Shown one piece after another: positions 34,823 through 47,375 of a DNA stretch of 64,000 nt. How positions within the stretch are numbered: position 1 is the first letter of the stretch; each line of letters opens with the position of its first letter. This stretch comes from Mermis nigrescens (Eukaryota > Nematoda > Enoplea > Mermithida > Mermithidae). The notes beneath the pieces were generated by a model. It saw only the letters and a list, made by a program, of their open reading frames with translations. It did not search any database and had not been told where the DNA came from. The stretch lies in contig JAVLUZ010000145.1 of assembly GCA_036768485.1 (NCBI GenBank), forward strand, positions 296,702 to 360,701, written 5' to 3'. A program made the position numbers and the translations under genes.

Positions 34823-35791
34823 TAGATGTGCATTGCTTACTGGAATAAGGCTAGAGACAAAAACTTATTTCCCTATCGTACTGAAACTTTTGCGAATTAA
34901 AAATTTTATGAATGTATTTACTTGCTAGTTATATATGTACATGTGCACATGAAACACATTTTTACCAGCATCCATATTGTAATTAGATACCCAAGCAGAC
35001 CGTGAAGTTCCACTAAATTCCTCCTGATTTGTTCTTCTGGTGATTTCGTTCTGCAAAATCGACAGGGAAGAAATATACGTAAAGAAAACCGATAAAAATA
35101 AATAGCTTAGTCGAAAAAGCATATGCGTACATATTAAAAAAACTTGTTATTTTCGTAATTACTCGTATTTTAATGTTAAAAGTAATTCATTGATAATTTG
35201 TTGCGTTGTACTTGCGGTTGCGAATGCACATTTTACGCTTTAGCACGATAAGTAAATATTACTAAAAGCACAAACAGTCAGTAATGAGACAATTTCCACT
35301 TATTCACTAACACCGTCTTGATCAAACAAAATTTCATTTCAAGATACAAATGTTCGTCCTCCTTTGCATTCAATAATTTTCGCTCTCCTACTTGCAAGTT
35401 GTGATCAGACATGCACGTGGGGCGTTTAGGGGTCTATAAACGATTTAGACCACCAGAATGGATAAATAGAAAATTTTGTTGTGAAAATGAGGCCCAATGA
35501 AGGCCAAAAATGGATGATAATTGAAAATTTTTTCAAAAGTGCTTCATATTAAAAAGAAACTGTGTTATAATATAGTTTTAACGCTATTTTAGCGCTTGAA
35601 GCAGTCTATAAGGTCATTTTGGCCCAAAAAGCTCAATTTTTGACCCCTACTCTTCCCATACCGCCTGAACCCCCCACCAGATTGGCCATGCTGTGGTGCC
35701 CCTATGGTAGCAATGTGAAATGAACCACATTTCAATTTTACGCATTTTGCTGACAAGCTTTGTGCAATGAATCGCATTTAAACGGCAAAAC
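34823..35791. other. Intronic sequence with one unidentified repeat
   Basis: If the - strand gene is as proposed, this is its last intron. 35415-35705 looks like another C-run element (ACGTGGGGCGTTTAGGGG to GTGGTGCCCCTATGG), but its 8-bp flanks do not match, so I leave it unclassified. Confidence 0.4.
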
Positions 35792-35865
35792 CTGCAACAT
35801 TTCGACAAGTTTTGTTAATTTTTGTCTTAATGTTCTCAAGTCGTATCTTTGCATTAAATGCCAGG
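35792..35865 (-). CDS. Small internal exon of the - strand gene
   Basis: A 74-nt exon between a pyrimidine-rich acceptor (CATCTCTTTCGCGTAG) and a GCAG|GTTTTG donor. Entered in phase 2 it reads LAFNAKIRLENIKTKINKTC then RNVA and leaves in phase 1. Both phases fit the flanking exons (37522-37900 leaves phase 2; 29998-30098 needs phase 1). The peptide is a likely amphipathic basic helix. The exon is short and the donor weak, so the support is mainly phase consistency. A different frame is also open across this stretch. Confidence 0.45.
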
Positions 35866-37521
35866 CTACGCGAAAGAGATGCATATGTGAGACATTTTCA
35901 TTGTTCAATCGACGTAAAATACAATTGTTGTCATTACCTATTTTTTCTAAATAAGTACCTACTGTCAAAACTAGAAACTGTCTTTAATTTTACTAAACAC
36001 ATAAGTACGGTAACAGATACGCTAGTCAACAGATATGATAACTTACAATGCGTCTCTCAGATTTCGATCGTTTCTGAAAGAAAACGTTGAAAAACAAATG
36101 AATTTAGACACAATTTTTAGTCAAAGCAGTATACTGACATGACGGTCTCGCTTATTGAGTTTCATGACGACGTAAGGAAGCTCAGAATAAAGGTTATCAG
36201 GAAGACTAACAACTTCATATTCACAAGTACTCGCTGAAAACTAAATCAATTGATCTTAATACACTTAAACGTGCAAGCTTTGACAACCTTTATATAAGAT
36301 AGGAGCTTTTCGTGTTATTAATAAATTTTCAAAATAAAGAACAAATTATGCGGATAGGTGTGAAGCAATTTTCTCTTTAATAAAAAGAAAGCTCTGCATT
36401 TTTTTATTGGTTAGTCATATATGTACATACAGCATGGAATTTGTACGAGGATTTAATTACAAAAAATTATCTTTCAAATGTGAAAATGGACACGCCTTGA
36501 AAATAGAATTCTAGACGTTTCTGACGAAACTATAAATTAGCATAAGAAGGTTTGAGTCTATACTCCCAAGAAAAATGCTCCTGGTGTAAAAACAAGTATT
36601 AAGACGGCCCGTGAATGCTGATGGCGATTGATTGATCAATGAGCGTAAAATCTGCCATTCTACCAAAAATTTTAAATTATAGTTAGTCAAAAAGTTTTGT
36701 ACTAGAATTACTTGCTTCTCCCACTGAAAATAGTCATTAAATTTCAAATGAGTCGCAGCAACTAGCTACATGCATCGTCTGAATCGTATCTTTATGGCTT
36801 TAAGATTGCTAGACCGTGCTGTACGATTCAAAATTTTCAAAATATGAGATTTTTATATCTCCGAAAAATTTTTTAAAGTTTGTCAGAAATTATAATTTCT
36901 TCGCTTATTGCTAAGAAAAACTCGATGTTCTTCGTCACTTTTTTTCACAGTTTCCAACAGAAACAGTCACCTCCGTAGTTATACAAGACGATCATGCGAA
37001 CAACTGCCTTTTTAAATGGTAGGAATTTCAATTTTTGTACGACAAAATATTTAAATAGTGTTTAACAAAAATTATGAAATCGCTTATACGCAGATTCATT
37101 GACAAATCTTACTTTCGTGTTTTCGCGAACTCTATTCTGCGTTGATCTTGCAGGTCTGTCGGTCATAAAAGAAGCATAGCTTGTTGAATTGTTGGCTAAA
37201 TAAACCTTAGCTGGTAAGGGCTCTGATGGCTTTGCATATCCACCGCATAAAAAGCTTAACGATTAAGAGCGCTTGCATTAAATCACACCATTACAAAAAA
37301 AACGTGAAAACGTGCTTAAATCTAAGCATAACTTCTGATTCTCAGGAAATGAGCGATATTGAGGCAAAATTGAAACGAACAACAGTGAACGCTTTCAATC
37401 TAATTCTGCTTTTAGTGTCATATAGATACTCTTTACGTTTGAATATCAATATTAACCAAAAGCCGACATAATTACTTATAATTATAATTATTATAATTAA
37501 TGATTACTTCAACGTAATCAC
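35866..37521. other. Putative intron, nothing recognised
   Basis: AT-rich, with no repeat family or coding frame that I can support. Confidence 0.35.
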
Positions 37522-37900
37522 CTTTTTGATGAATCTGTGCATGGTTCGTTTCGAACTGGTCTCTTTGAATGACTGCTCTCTTTCCCGAAACAGTTATCAG
37601 CAGCTGGACATTCAGTGGAAGTCCGTTTATGTGCTGATTTATGTGAAGCTGTCGACCGTATCAGATTTTCAAACAGTTGTTTTTTTCTAAAAACGTTGCC
37701 GCCCAGACATTCGTTGTTTTTATTCAATTCACTGATACCATTGTGGTCTTTTGCGTCTTCCCACGGATAGTCAGCAAGAACAGTTTTATTAGTCTTCTTC
37801 TGATGAAATGAAATTTCATCGTCAGTTCCATCTGTTTGTTTAGAACCAAAAGGAATTTAAATCCTGCATTTGGCAGATATTTTGAAAATCGGCATTACTT
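37522..37900 (-). CDS. Internal exon of the - strand gene, with a 1-nt frame break
   Basis: The acceptor is ATCAGAATTTTTTAG, the donor AAAAAG|GTGATT. Entered in phase 2 it reads SNADFQNICQMQDLNSF. A run of four T (37851-37848 on +: AAAA) then shifts the frame by one, and the sequence continues GSKQTDGTDDEISFHQKK... through ADYPWEDAK and FRKKQLFENLIRSTASHK to NEPCTDSSK, leaving phase 2. With one T fewer, length and phases fit both neighbours exactly (1 + 125 codons + 2). The frame break may be an assembly error or a real mutation. Composition is polar, Lys/Ser/Asn-rich and probably disordered. No family was recognised. Confidence 0.6.
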
Positions 37901-38454
37901 CTAAAAAATTCTGATCTTATAAATTTTTAGCTAGATCTCAAAAGAGATTTTGCTCAGTTGTACGAATGTCACTCGGCTTGACTGTTGCATTCTATTCTCC
38001 TATTAGAAGAATTGTATTATTTTAGATTATGCAAGTACAGTGCGGCTTACAGTATGAAATTCCTGATAATAATGACAAGATAAAATACAAAAACAAAAAA
38101 CCACCAGGCACATAATAGTTAAAGTTCGTTTAAGTATAAGCGAAAAAAATCAAGAAAACGAAGTAAACTCTGAAAAATATTTCATGACTTTAAATGATTA
38201 TGTATCACATCTACATAGTTTACATATACATTATATTACGAAATATATACCTCATCAAAAGAATATATTATAAAATAATATAATTATAAAATGTTAATAT
38301 ATTAAGAATATACTTATATGCTGTTATGTTTAAGGTTCAGAAAACTGTTTCAAGAATAAAGGTTTCTTGTAAGAAACCTATTCAGCTAGAAAATTGGAAA
38401 TGGCCCAAGCTTGAAAACTTTACAATGGTCATATCACTTGTTTTTCGGTGGGTA

Positions 38455-38460
38455 TTTATT
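38455..38460 (-). promoter_or_regulatory. Alternative AATAAA downstream of the 38.7-kb exon
   Basis: AATAAA on the - strand about 260 nt past the TAA at 38722-38720. It would serve a shorter transcript if the CA|GTAAAT donor at 38724 is not used. Confidence 0.25.
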
Positions 38461-38723
38461 CACTGGTACCCCATCTCTAAGGATATACTTTTATTCGCTT
38501 TTCAGACCTAAACTGTGACTTAAATACAAAACTAACTTGAAATATATCGCAAATCAAGTGCTATGGAAAAAATCGAGCAAATAAAACCTAAAAATACTAG
38601 GATTTTGAACCGAATAAGAAGTGTGATGCCGGTATATAAAAATGATTGCGGACGATTCAAGTTTGACCTTGTTGATTAGATACTTTTGAAAGTTTAGATT
38701 TTGTGTATATCAACCTGATTTAC

Positions 38724-39358
38724 TGATTAGCGGCTAGCAACATTTGCCAGCGTTGCAAATTGCTGTCTGCGAGATTTTGATGATCGACGATCTTCCGAGC
38801 TGCTTGAAACTTTTCGTTTGTGCGACAGGTAATATGACTTTTCATCGATTTACGTGATTCTTGTGAATTCGCGTAGGGATCACGCTCTTTTGGCACTTCA
38901 TGAATTGTTCTGAATTTCGAGGAATCAAATATATCTTCTGAAGGACCCTCACAGCCATTCATTTTAGGCGTATTAGTAGTCTGACTGCATTGCGGAAAAA
39001 TCTGTGCATAATGTAGGGGTATAAGCACATCGGATAATTTTAAGCGATTTCCTTCTTCGGCTTTGACACAGTGGCCCGTTGGATAAGATAATTTCGATAT
39101 CTTCAATAAATGAGGCGAAAGCAATTGGGTCCTGTGACATTGTAAGCTGCGATGGATAAGATGATTATTGTCACTGCCTTGATTGCGAAACAACGTTCGT
39201 TCTTGTTTTTCTGGACTAGCTGACAGCGGAGGAGTCTTTAGCTTTTCGTGAACAACATTAAACGTTAAATCTTTTAATGATGATCCATACGCGCAATCGA
39301 TTAACGACTGATTTTCGATCAATTTCAGATTAGGATCCTTCAGTGGCGGTGAGCATGG
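38724..39358 (-). CDS. Large internal exon of the - strand gene (unrecognised protein)
   Basis: A strong acceptor (TTGCTTTCAATTTTTTTAG) lies just beyond 39358; the frame then stays open for 211 codons. The donor AATCA|GTAAAT at 38724 removes an otherwise immediate TAA and leaves phase 2, matching the next exon. The protein starts PCSPPLKDPNLKLIENQSL and contains several S/T-P sites (SPP, TPP, SASPEK, SPHLL, TPK). It includes LKLSDVLIPLHYAQIFPQ and a basic Ser-rich end (SQESRKSMKSHITC). Proline-directed sites in a polar, low-structure protein suggest a kinase-regulated nuclear or cytoskeletal protein, but that is only inference. If the donor is skipped, the protein ends here with TAA. A hAT MITE sits 60 bp upstream of the acceptor. 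Confidence 0.65.
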
Positions 39359-39419
39359 CTAAAAAAATTGAAAGCAATGGAAATCGAATGATCTCGTGCA
39401 TGGGTGCACGGCATGGCTG

Positions 39420-39592
39420 CAGGCACATAGCTCTGGGGGTGAATGAGGGGATTCGGACCCGCAAAATCCCGAAAAAACCGGAAAAATATGACTTTTCAAA
39501 CGTTATTTTGTGCTATTTTTGGCCTTTTTGGGCCTAGTCCCCCCAAAAAAATTGGTGTTGCCCCCCAAATAGGACGGCCAGCTACGTGCCTG
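39420..39592. mobile_element. hAT MITE, CAGGCACGTAGCT family, copy 2
   Basis: 173 bp, CAGGCACATAGCT to AGCTACGTGCCTG, flanked by CATGGCTG and CATGGCGG (7 of 8). About 85% like copy 1 by eye. It lies in the intron just upstream of the exon ending at 39358. Confidence 0.88.
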
Positions 39593-39975
39593 CATGGCGG
39601 GTCATCCCGGTTGATAGAGAGTCGGCTTTGTGAAACAACTCGGTTTAACGAGATTTTTGCTCGTCCCAAAAAGTTGGCCCGCTAATTTTTGAGACCACCT
39701 TTAAGTTAGAGTGCTCTGTGGAACGACCTCAAAAAAATTAGCGGTCTAACTATGCTTTGTGAAACCAGCTGCAGGCCTACATTAAAGGCACATTTCAGAG
39801 ATGGACTTTTCCAAAAGTCAAATCGAACCAGTTTACAAAAGGAAATTAATCAGATTCCGCTTCTGCACTATTGGAAAACAATTGGAAAACTCTCATCTAT
39901 GAAATACACCCTTGAGGTAGATTCTACCCGCTATAAAATTCTAAGTGGGTACTTGGGTAGGGATATAAATACGAG
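39593..39975. other. Putative intron sequence, nothing recognised
   Basis: A 92-codon open frame on + runs through here into the AAT repeat but has no recognisable protein character. Confidence 0.35.
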
Positions 39976-39979
39976 ACTC

Positions 39980-40400
39980 CAGATAATAATAATAATAATA
40001 ATAATATTTATTAGCCAATTACTGCCGTAGAAAATGCAATATAAATTACATGAAAAAGGATATAATAAAAGATAATGTCGAAAGAACGAAAGAAAGTTTA
40101 TCAGCATGGCATAGTAATGGCTGAGACGCGCAGGCAGATCGCGTTCACGTACGCCCCTTTAGAAACTCATCTAAACAAAGTTTAGAAATCAAACCCTTAA
40201 ACCGTTTAAAAGATTTACAATCAACAATACTTTGGGCAGAGTATTCCAGATTCTAGCCGCCCTGTTTGCAAAGTCGTTTTTCCTACAGTCCAAATGAAAT
40301 TTGTGGATATAAAGCTTTATATCACATACACGATCTGGTACCCCTTTCGGGTGCGAGTTCGAAAAAGTCTTCAAAGGAAAGTAACTATCTCTTGATTATT
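39980..40400 (-). mobile_element. 3' end of a LINE with (ATT)n tail
   Basis: The - strand encodes the last part of a non-LTR retrotransposon ORF (40374-40189), then a 3' UTR with GGCTAATAAATATTATT and a simple repeat of ATT units (40006-39983) as tail. Tails of this kind are typical of CR1, RTE and related LINEs. The 5' part is absent, or lost beyond 40400. Confidence 0.7.
40189..40374 (-). pseudogene. LINE ORF2 C-terminal fragment
   Basis: Encodes KLYIHKFHLDCRKND, FANRAARIWNTLP and then a Leu-rich end and stop. The F-x-NR-x2-x-IWN-x-LP box is the usual C-terminus of non-LTR reverse-transcriptase ORFs. It is only about 60 codons long and certainly inactive. Confidence 0.75.
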
Positions 40401-41328
40401 CTGAAAACCTCTAGATAATCCGGAGAATACGGTCTCTGGATACAACGTCAATGATACCGATTTAACAGCAACTCAAACTTCTTGGTTGGTCGTTAGTAGT
40501 TATGCGTGTCTCCCTCGGGCGTGTGCAAAGTATAGCCAGTGCTTAAGCATAGGCTATGTTGAAGCATAGTCCTGTGTTGAAGCATAGGCTATATGTTTTG
40601 TGTTGCGGTCTAGGGGATGACGTCACACTATAGTTAACCTCAACTATGGGTATACTGGAGACTATTTTAAATTTGCGGATCAAGTCAACCAGGTATACTT
40701 TACACTACAGCAAGAGTACCTATTTAATGCAGGGGGAGGAGGGAGCTATCAGAATTTTATTTTTTGGGGGATAACTATGAACACCGCTTACTATACTAAA
40801 TGCATACAATATTCTAACTTGCGTATCACTTGACCACTTTACACTTTACACTCGAGTAGTTTACACCACATCATAAAACCGCTATAAATCATGAACCAAT
40901 AGTTGAATCGAGCTGAAATGTTCAGAATATAAAGACTACATGCCAAAAATAATGTATATGGAAAATCGTGTACCGGCTTACTGTAGCTATGTTATAACAC
41001 GTATTTTTTCAACCAATGGCCGGATCGGACTAAAAATTTCAGAGTCTGTTAAGTATATGTTAGGTATGCTATGTACAAAATTTTAGCGCGCAACCTACAG
41101 TATACCAGCATAAGTTCACACTTTTGCATAACTCAAGAACCAATGGCCGGATTGAGCTCAAATTTGAGAAACAGCATATACGCGAGTCACTTATTCTTTA
41201 CACATTGGCTTACTGTAGGTATACTGTAGCTTTCTGGATTTTCTATATCTCACAAACTAACAGTCAAATAAAGCTGAAATTCAATAAATTAGATGTATAT
41301 GAGTCAAAAATAACGTACGCAAAATATA

Positions 41329-41616
41329 GTGGATGGGGTTACTGTAGGTATGCTACAACACGTATCTTCTGATTCGCTGAGCTGGAAATTTGAGAGATTT
41401 AACAAACACGATAGAACAGTGCACCAGGACTACTATAGGCAACATTTAGTGACCCATAGTGAGGAAAAGGTGGTTGTGAAAAAGGTTACAAAGGGTTCAC
41501 AGTCTCGCACAGATCTCCCCCAACCTAAAGCTAGAGGATCACTCTGTAGACTGCAGATCTTTTGTATGAACACACTGAAAACTTGCATAATACTTAATAA
41601 GATTATGAGACTATAA
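41329..41616 (+). CDS. Inward-facing ORF in left arm, possible recombinase tail
   Basis: A 95-codon frame reading HVSSDSLSWKFERFNKHDRT then VHQDYYRQHLVTHSEEK, VVVKKVTKGSQSRTDLPQPK and a Cys-containing end. The same frame, with only a few changes, is on the opposite strand of the right arm. The L...GH/KHD-x2-VH-x-xYYR pattern recalls the last catalytic box (His, then Tyr) of tyrosine-recombinase-like proteins, but this is a faint resemblance. It could equally be a captured exon. No start signal or upstream domains are seen, so it is at best a fragment. Confidence 0.35.
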   Translation: MDGVTVGMLQHVSSDSLSWKFERFNKHDRTVHQDYYRQHLVTHSEEKVVVKKVTKGSQSRTDLPQPKARGSLCRLQIFCMNTLKTCIILNKIMRL

Positions 41617-41639
41617 AACATGTAGATAAGGGTTTAACG

Positions 41640-42040
41640 AAAAAGTCAGACATATTTTGTAAGATTTGGAAATTATTTTGTGAGATTTGAAAATTATTTT
41701 GTAAAATTTGGAAACTTTTTCGTAAAATTTGGAAATTATTTTGTAAAATTTGGAAATTATTTTGTAAAATTTGGAAACTTTTTTGTAAAATTTGGAAACT
41801 TGTTTTTAAAATTTGGAAACTTTTTTACGTGCTTAAGCATAGCAATTTTGTAAAATTTGGAAACTTTTTTGTAAAGTTTGGAAACTTTTTGTAAAATTTG
41901 GAAACTTTTTTTGTAAAGTTTGGAAACTTTTTTTGTAAAGTTTGGAAACTTTTTTGTAAAGTCTGGAAATTATTTTGTAAAGTTTGGAAACTTTTTTGTA
42001 AAATTTGGAAACTTTTTGTAAAATTTGGAAACTTTTTAGT
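41640..42040. repeat. Minisatellite, TTTTGTAAAATTTGGAAAC (about 19-21 bp)
   Basis: Some 20 head-to-tail copies of the unit with small length changes. The inverse array is in the right arm at 49100-49565. All open frames across it are repeat translations (FQTLQKS or NFVKFGN type) and not genes. Confidence 0.95.
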
Positions 42041-44190
42041 TTCTTTCAAAGTTTGAGAAATTCCAAGCACAAACCGGAACTCCTCTTGTAGAAATCAAAA
42101 GTTTCTTGCAGAGTTTGGAATTTTCTTGCAGAATTTGAGTATTCTTGCATTGTTTCTGAAAAACATTGAGAAATCTGGGGGTACAGAGGAGTTTTTGTGA
42201 ACTTTGAGAAATCTAAAAACAATTTTCTCATCCGAACATGGAAAACTTGCAAGATTTGGTAATCTATCATAAGAAAATAAAATTAAGGAGGTAAAGGTTG
42301 AGCAAGTTTAATAAATATGAAACAAATTGTCCTGTATATTCTTGCAAATGAACAAAATATTTAGTCCTCTTGTTACGGCTATGTGTTACTTTGACCACGA
42401 TCAAAAACTACCCTTTCTTTATAACAAATTTATGTAGTTTTGGCTAACATAGAGGCCAAAATTTCCTATTTTTAACACAGTTTTGTGCCAAATATGGCTC
42501 AAAACATGGGAAATTCTCAACGCAAAATCTGTATATGAATGCATCTTTCTGTATGTGCGAAGGATTTTACCTTTATGCGACTATTTTGCTGTCCAAAACA
42601 TACATTTTGTACTGATTTTTCTACAAGTCTCGGCTAAAAACATGTGCTTTTGCTGAAGAAAATGAAAATAAACATAGAAAATGAGCATATTTTGATAGCA
42701 ATAAAACATGACCAGTTTCTGATAGTAGGGATAGCCACCTTTTCTGTCTCCAAAGCATGAAAATAAAGAAAATGTACATGCATTTTTAGGAGCTTTTCGA
42801 ATTTTTCGCAATTTTTGAGTGGTTCCACTCCATTGCACAAAATAGTACTTGTTATTGAAACTCTAGAATTTTCCCGCACAGAAAGGTAAACTTTTGCACC
42901 CAGTGGCAGTTCTCTAGGAAAAAAGGATGAAAAATTTATGCTAAAATATATATCATGTATAGCACCGACATAGCAAAAGACAGATAACTGTGTGTTTTAA
43001 GAATCATTCTGAACATTTTGGGAAAAGTTTGGTCTCCATGTGCACAGTATTTGAGGGTTGAGACACATTTTCAGGTAGAAATGATGTGAAATTTCAAGCA
43101 AGAAACAGGCAAAAATAATGCAAATAGATGCTAAAATGGAAAAATGTCAGTTTTGCTCGGAAAGTTCTTAAGATCAACCAGAAATGGCAACTCAGGTAGA
43201 TTCTGCACTATTGTTACCCTTCTAGTCAGTTTTTCAGCAATTTCAGCCTTGATAGGTTTGGAAAATTGACACTTCTTTACCCACTTCACCCTCCCAGACC
43301 AAGATCTGCTTTGGGCAAAAATAATGTATAATTAAGGCCAAAAAGAGACAAATATTGCAGCTTTGTTGAGAAAGTGCTTGTAATCAGCTGAAAACTGCAA
43401 GTTGAGATAACTTTTCGGTTGTTTTTATATGAAGTTTAGGGCCATTTGAGTCCTAAAAAGCTCGAAAAATTTACTTTTAGACTGCCTTATCCTCCCAGGC
43501 ATCCAGGCCAGACACTCACATGAGGGTTTGGGGGTTTAGCCCCAAAAGGGAAGATTTTCTAGGGAAAATGAGGCAAAATAAAAAGCAATATTGAATGAAA
43601 ATTGTAATATTTGTTTAGAAACATCAAAAACCGAACGGAAACTATGGATCTACATGGTTTTTTCGCTATTTTAGCTTTAAATCCCGTTTTTTGTGGCCAT
43701 TATATCTCCTAGACTAAGGTCTGTTTCAGTCGAAAATAATGTAAAATCAATGCCAAAAGCAGACAAAAATCATATTTTGTTGCAAAAGTCTTGAAATCAA
43801 GCAGAAACTGACAGTTAAATTGAAGTTTTGGCCATTTCAGCCCTAAAAAGACTCGAAGAATTAGCTCTCAAGACTGCAAAATCCTTGCAGGCCTCCTGAT
43901 CTTACAAGCCTGTGGATTTGGGGTCTAGACCACCTCAGAATGGAAGAAATGGGAATTTTCCAGTGGAAATGAGGCAAGCTGAGGACTAAAACTGAATGAA
44001 AATTGAAGAATCTTTCCGAAAATGCCTAAAAGTGATCAGAAACTATGGATTTACATGGAAATAACCTTATTTTAGCGTTTACGCCCATTTTTTCAGTCAT
44101 TATTCCAAAAAAAGCAGAACTTTTGACCCCCAGATGGGTCCTGCTGTGCCACCTATGCTCCCAGACCTTGGTCTGCTGTGTGTTAAATGA

Positions 44191-45654
44191 ATTAATCAGT
44201 GAAATATTTCAAGTAAAATAATCAGACCAATCATTCAAAGCCCCATTGTAACCCACTTTGTTCCTATTTTATCATATTTTTATATGTAAACAGAGCTTTT
44301 ACAAAGTTGTATGTCTGAATACTTGAAAATGTATAAATTATCTAAATGGTATTCACAAAGTTGGTGTCAGATTGTTTGGATGCAAGGACCCATTGGACTG
44401 AGGGGATGTTTTTACAAGGTTCATTTATGAGCAAGAATATAGAAATTCTTTCATTTTAACAAACAAATCTTGTGAAACTTGTCATGGTTTATGAATATTT
44501 ATTTTACTATTCAATATCAGGCATATTCATTTTGAAGTATTTTTCAGTAAATTGTGCAAAATTTTGGAATTAGTAATATTTATGTGAGAAATTCGTTGAA
44601 AATATGCTTAAATTGACCAATTAATTATGTAAGAAATATATTTTTGCATATGAACATGCAGATAATATTAAAAATTAAAATAAATTCATTTACTTTGACC
44701 ACATTTGTTGTAATACTAAGAGAGGTAATCGAGGTCTGCCTTTCTGTAAATCTTAAACATGGGATACATAAAGCCATGTCTCCAGAAATTTATCGGTTTC
44801 AAATATTCTTGAGCTTTATAATTTGATCAGGCAGAAACTTTCTATAGAATAACAACAATATTTTCATACCTCTTGCTATTTCTGACATGGAATACTGTTT
44901 ATGGATGAAGATACCATATCAGTTTTATTGGAAATTCAACTGGCTGTCTTATCTTGCTAGTAATTCTTTCTTGAACATATTCAAACATTGAAAAGCAACT
45001 TTATTCTAAAATGCTTCAATGCCAATAATATAGCTATTTGAACTATCACAATAAAGATTAGTTAACTAAGCATGTTTATTTGGACATCTGTCATTCTTAC
45101 CTTTATTTGTATAATATAAATACAAACATAAATTGGAAGTAATAATCAGTAAAAAATGTAATTATTCCTTGGTAGCTATGCTATATTTCTGCCATAATCA
45201 ATGATTTAGCACACTTAGAATCTCCCTTCTTTCCAGAATATGGATGCATTAATAATGAGTTATTTCGATATACTAAGGCGAATTAAAACATGAAATTGAA
45301 AAATGCGGGTTTCTGCCCAATATTGTTGAAAATGCAGAGCATAAAAATACTCATTTCCTTCTTGAGGCAAAGGACTAATTGTGAAATATACGAGATATTG
45401 TGTAAAATCATAACTTTCCAGGCTTTTTTATTTGCAGTTTTCTGCCCATCACCCATGTTTCAGATTAGAGGTTTTTGAACTCTGGACTATAAATGTTTAT
45501 ATTCTAAACAATTGGAATATTAATCTTTGAAATAGGTATTACACTTATATTTGTTATTTACATGGCGAAATCAGGGGGTGAAGTAGAGATTTGGCTGTAC
45601 AGTCTGTGTTTTCGTATGAACCTATCAGAAAATGTAAGATTTATGTCATGATTT
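44191..45654. other. Unique centre of the palindrome, no gene seen
   Basis: About 1.46 kb of AT-rich sequence between the arms. The longest open frames are about 60 codons, with no recognisable product. This is where an autonomous element would carry genes. Confidence 0.5.
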
Positions 45655-47214
45655 TACCCTTTGCCTCACTGCACACCATGGTCTGGAAGCGTAGATGGAC
45701 AGCAGGACCCATCTGGGGGGTCAAGATTTCTGCTTTTTTGGAATAATGGCCGAAAAAATAGGCGTAAACGCTAAAATAATTCATTCTGAGGTGGTCTAGA
45801 CCCCAAATCCACAGGTTTGTCAGATCAGGAGGCCTGCAAGGATTTTGCAGTCTTGAGAGCTAATTCTTCGAGTCTTTTAGGGCTGAAATGGCCACAAAAA
45901 TTGACTGTGAGCATCAAAATAGCATAAACTTCAACTTAACTGACAGTTTCTGCTTGATTTCAAGACTTTTGCAACAAAATATGATTTTTGTCTGTTTTTG
46001 GCCTTGATTTTACATTATTTTTGACTGAAACAGACCTTAGTCTAGGAGATAAAATGGCCACAAAAAACAGGATTCAAAGCTAAAATAGCGAAAAAACCAT
46101 GTAAATCCATAGTTTCCGTTCGGTTTTTGATGTTTCTACACAAATATTTCAATTTTCATTCAATGTTGGTTTTGATTTTGCCTCATTTTCCCTAGAAAAT
46201 CTTCCCTTTTGGGGCTAAACCCCCAAACCCTCATGTGAATGTCTGGCCTGGATGCCTGGGAGGATAAGGCAGTCTAAAAGTAAATTTTTCGAGCTTTTTA
46301 GGACTCAAATGGCCCTAAACTTCATAAAAACAACCGAAAAGTTATCTCAACTTGCAGTTTTCAGCCGATTACAAGCATTTTCTCAACAAAGCTGCAATAT
46401 TTGTCTCTTTTTGGCCTTAATTATACATTATTTTTGCCCAAAGCAGATCTTGGTCTGGGAGGGTGAAGTGGGTACAGAAGTGTCAATTTACCAAACCTAT
46501 CAAGGCTGAAATTGCTGAAAAACTGACTAGAAGGGTAACAATAGTGCAGAATCTACCTGAGTTGCCATTTCTGGTTGATCTTAAGAACTTTCCGAGCAAA
46601 ACTGACATTTTTCCATTTTAGCATCTATTTGCATTATTTTTGCCTGTTTCTTGCTTGAAATTTCACATCATTTCTACCTGAAAATGTATCTCAACCCTCA
46701 AATACTGTACACATGGAGACCAAACTTTTCCCAAAATGTTCAGAATGATTCTTAAAACACACAGTTATCTGTCTTTTGCTATGTCGGTGCTATACATGAT
46801 ATATATTTTAGCATAAATTTTTCATCCTTTTTTCCTAGAGAACTTCCACTGGGTGCAAAAGTTTACCTTTCTGTGCGGGAAAATTCTAGAGTTTCAATAA
46901 CACGTACTATTTTGTGCAATGGAGTGGAACCACTCAAAAATTGCGAAAAATTCGAAAATTTCCTAAAAATGCATGTACATTTTCTTTATTGTCATGCTTT
47001 GGAGACAGAAAAGGTGGCTATCCCTACTCTCAGAAACTGGTCATGTTTTATTGCTATCAAAATATGCTTATTTTCTGTTTATTTTCATTTTCTTCAGCAA
47101 AAGCACATGTTTTCAGCAGAGACTTGTAGAAAAATCAGTACAAAATGTATGTTTTGGACAGCAAAATAGCCGCATAAAGGTAAAATCCTTCGCACATACA
47201 GAAAGATGGGCATG

Positions 47215-47375
47215 CAGACATTAGAGCGCACGACATTAGAGCGCCGACATTAGAGCGCACGACATTAGAGCGCGCTAAATTAGAGCGCGCAACAGTAGAG
47301 CGCGCGACATTAGAGCGCGCGACAGTAGAGCGCACGACATTAGAGCGCGCTAAATTAGAGCGCCGACATTAAAGT
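47215..47375. repeat. 15-bp array, GACATTAGAGCGCGC, left end
   Basis: About ten units, with variants such as CAACAGTAGAGCGCG and CTAAATTAGAGCGCG. Not CRISPR: no spacers and eukaryotic context. Confidence 0.95.

Larger units (their letters stand above)
40495..44190. repeat. Left arm of the 10.2-kb palindrome
   Basis: Matches the right arm (45655-50728) inverted, apart from the 1.4-kb insertion at 47209-48593. Segments in order: terminal region with GCATAGGCTATG repeats; about four degenerate 118-bp units with CCAATGGCCGGAT (40880-41380); a short protein-like frame; a minisatellite (41640-42040); then G/C-run blocks such as CCTCCCAGACCAAGATCTGC toward the centre. Confidence 0.92.

Noticed and set aside
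35415..35705. Further hAT-type MITE
   Set aside because: The ends look similar (ACGTGGGGCG/GTGGTGCCCC), but the 8-bp flanks do not match and the inside differs.
38326..38511. 61-codon + strand frame
   Set aside because: No splice sites or motifs; it lies opposite the - strand gene's intron.
41433..41621. 62-codon - strand frame and its mirror at 49600-49788
   Set aside because: These are the antisense of the inward-facing ORFs, whose sense strand looks more protein-like.
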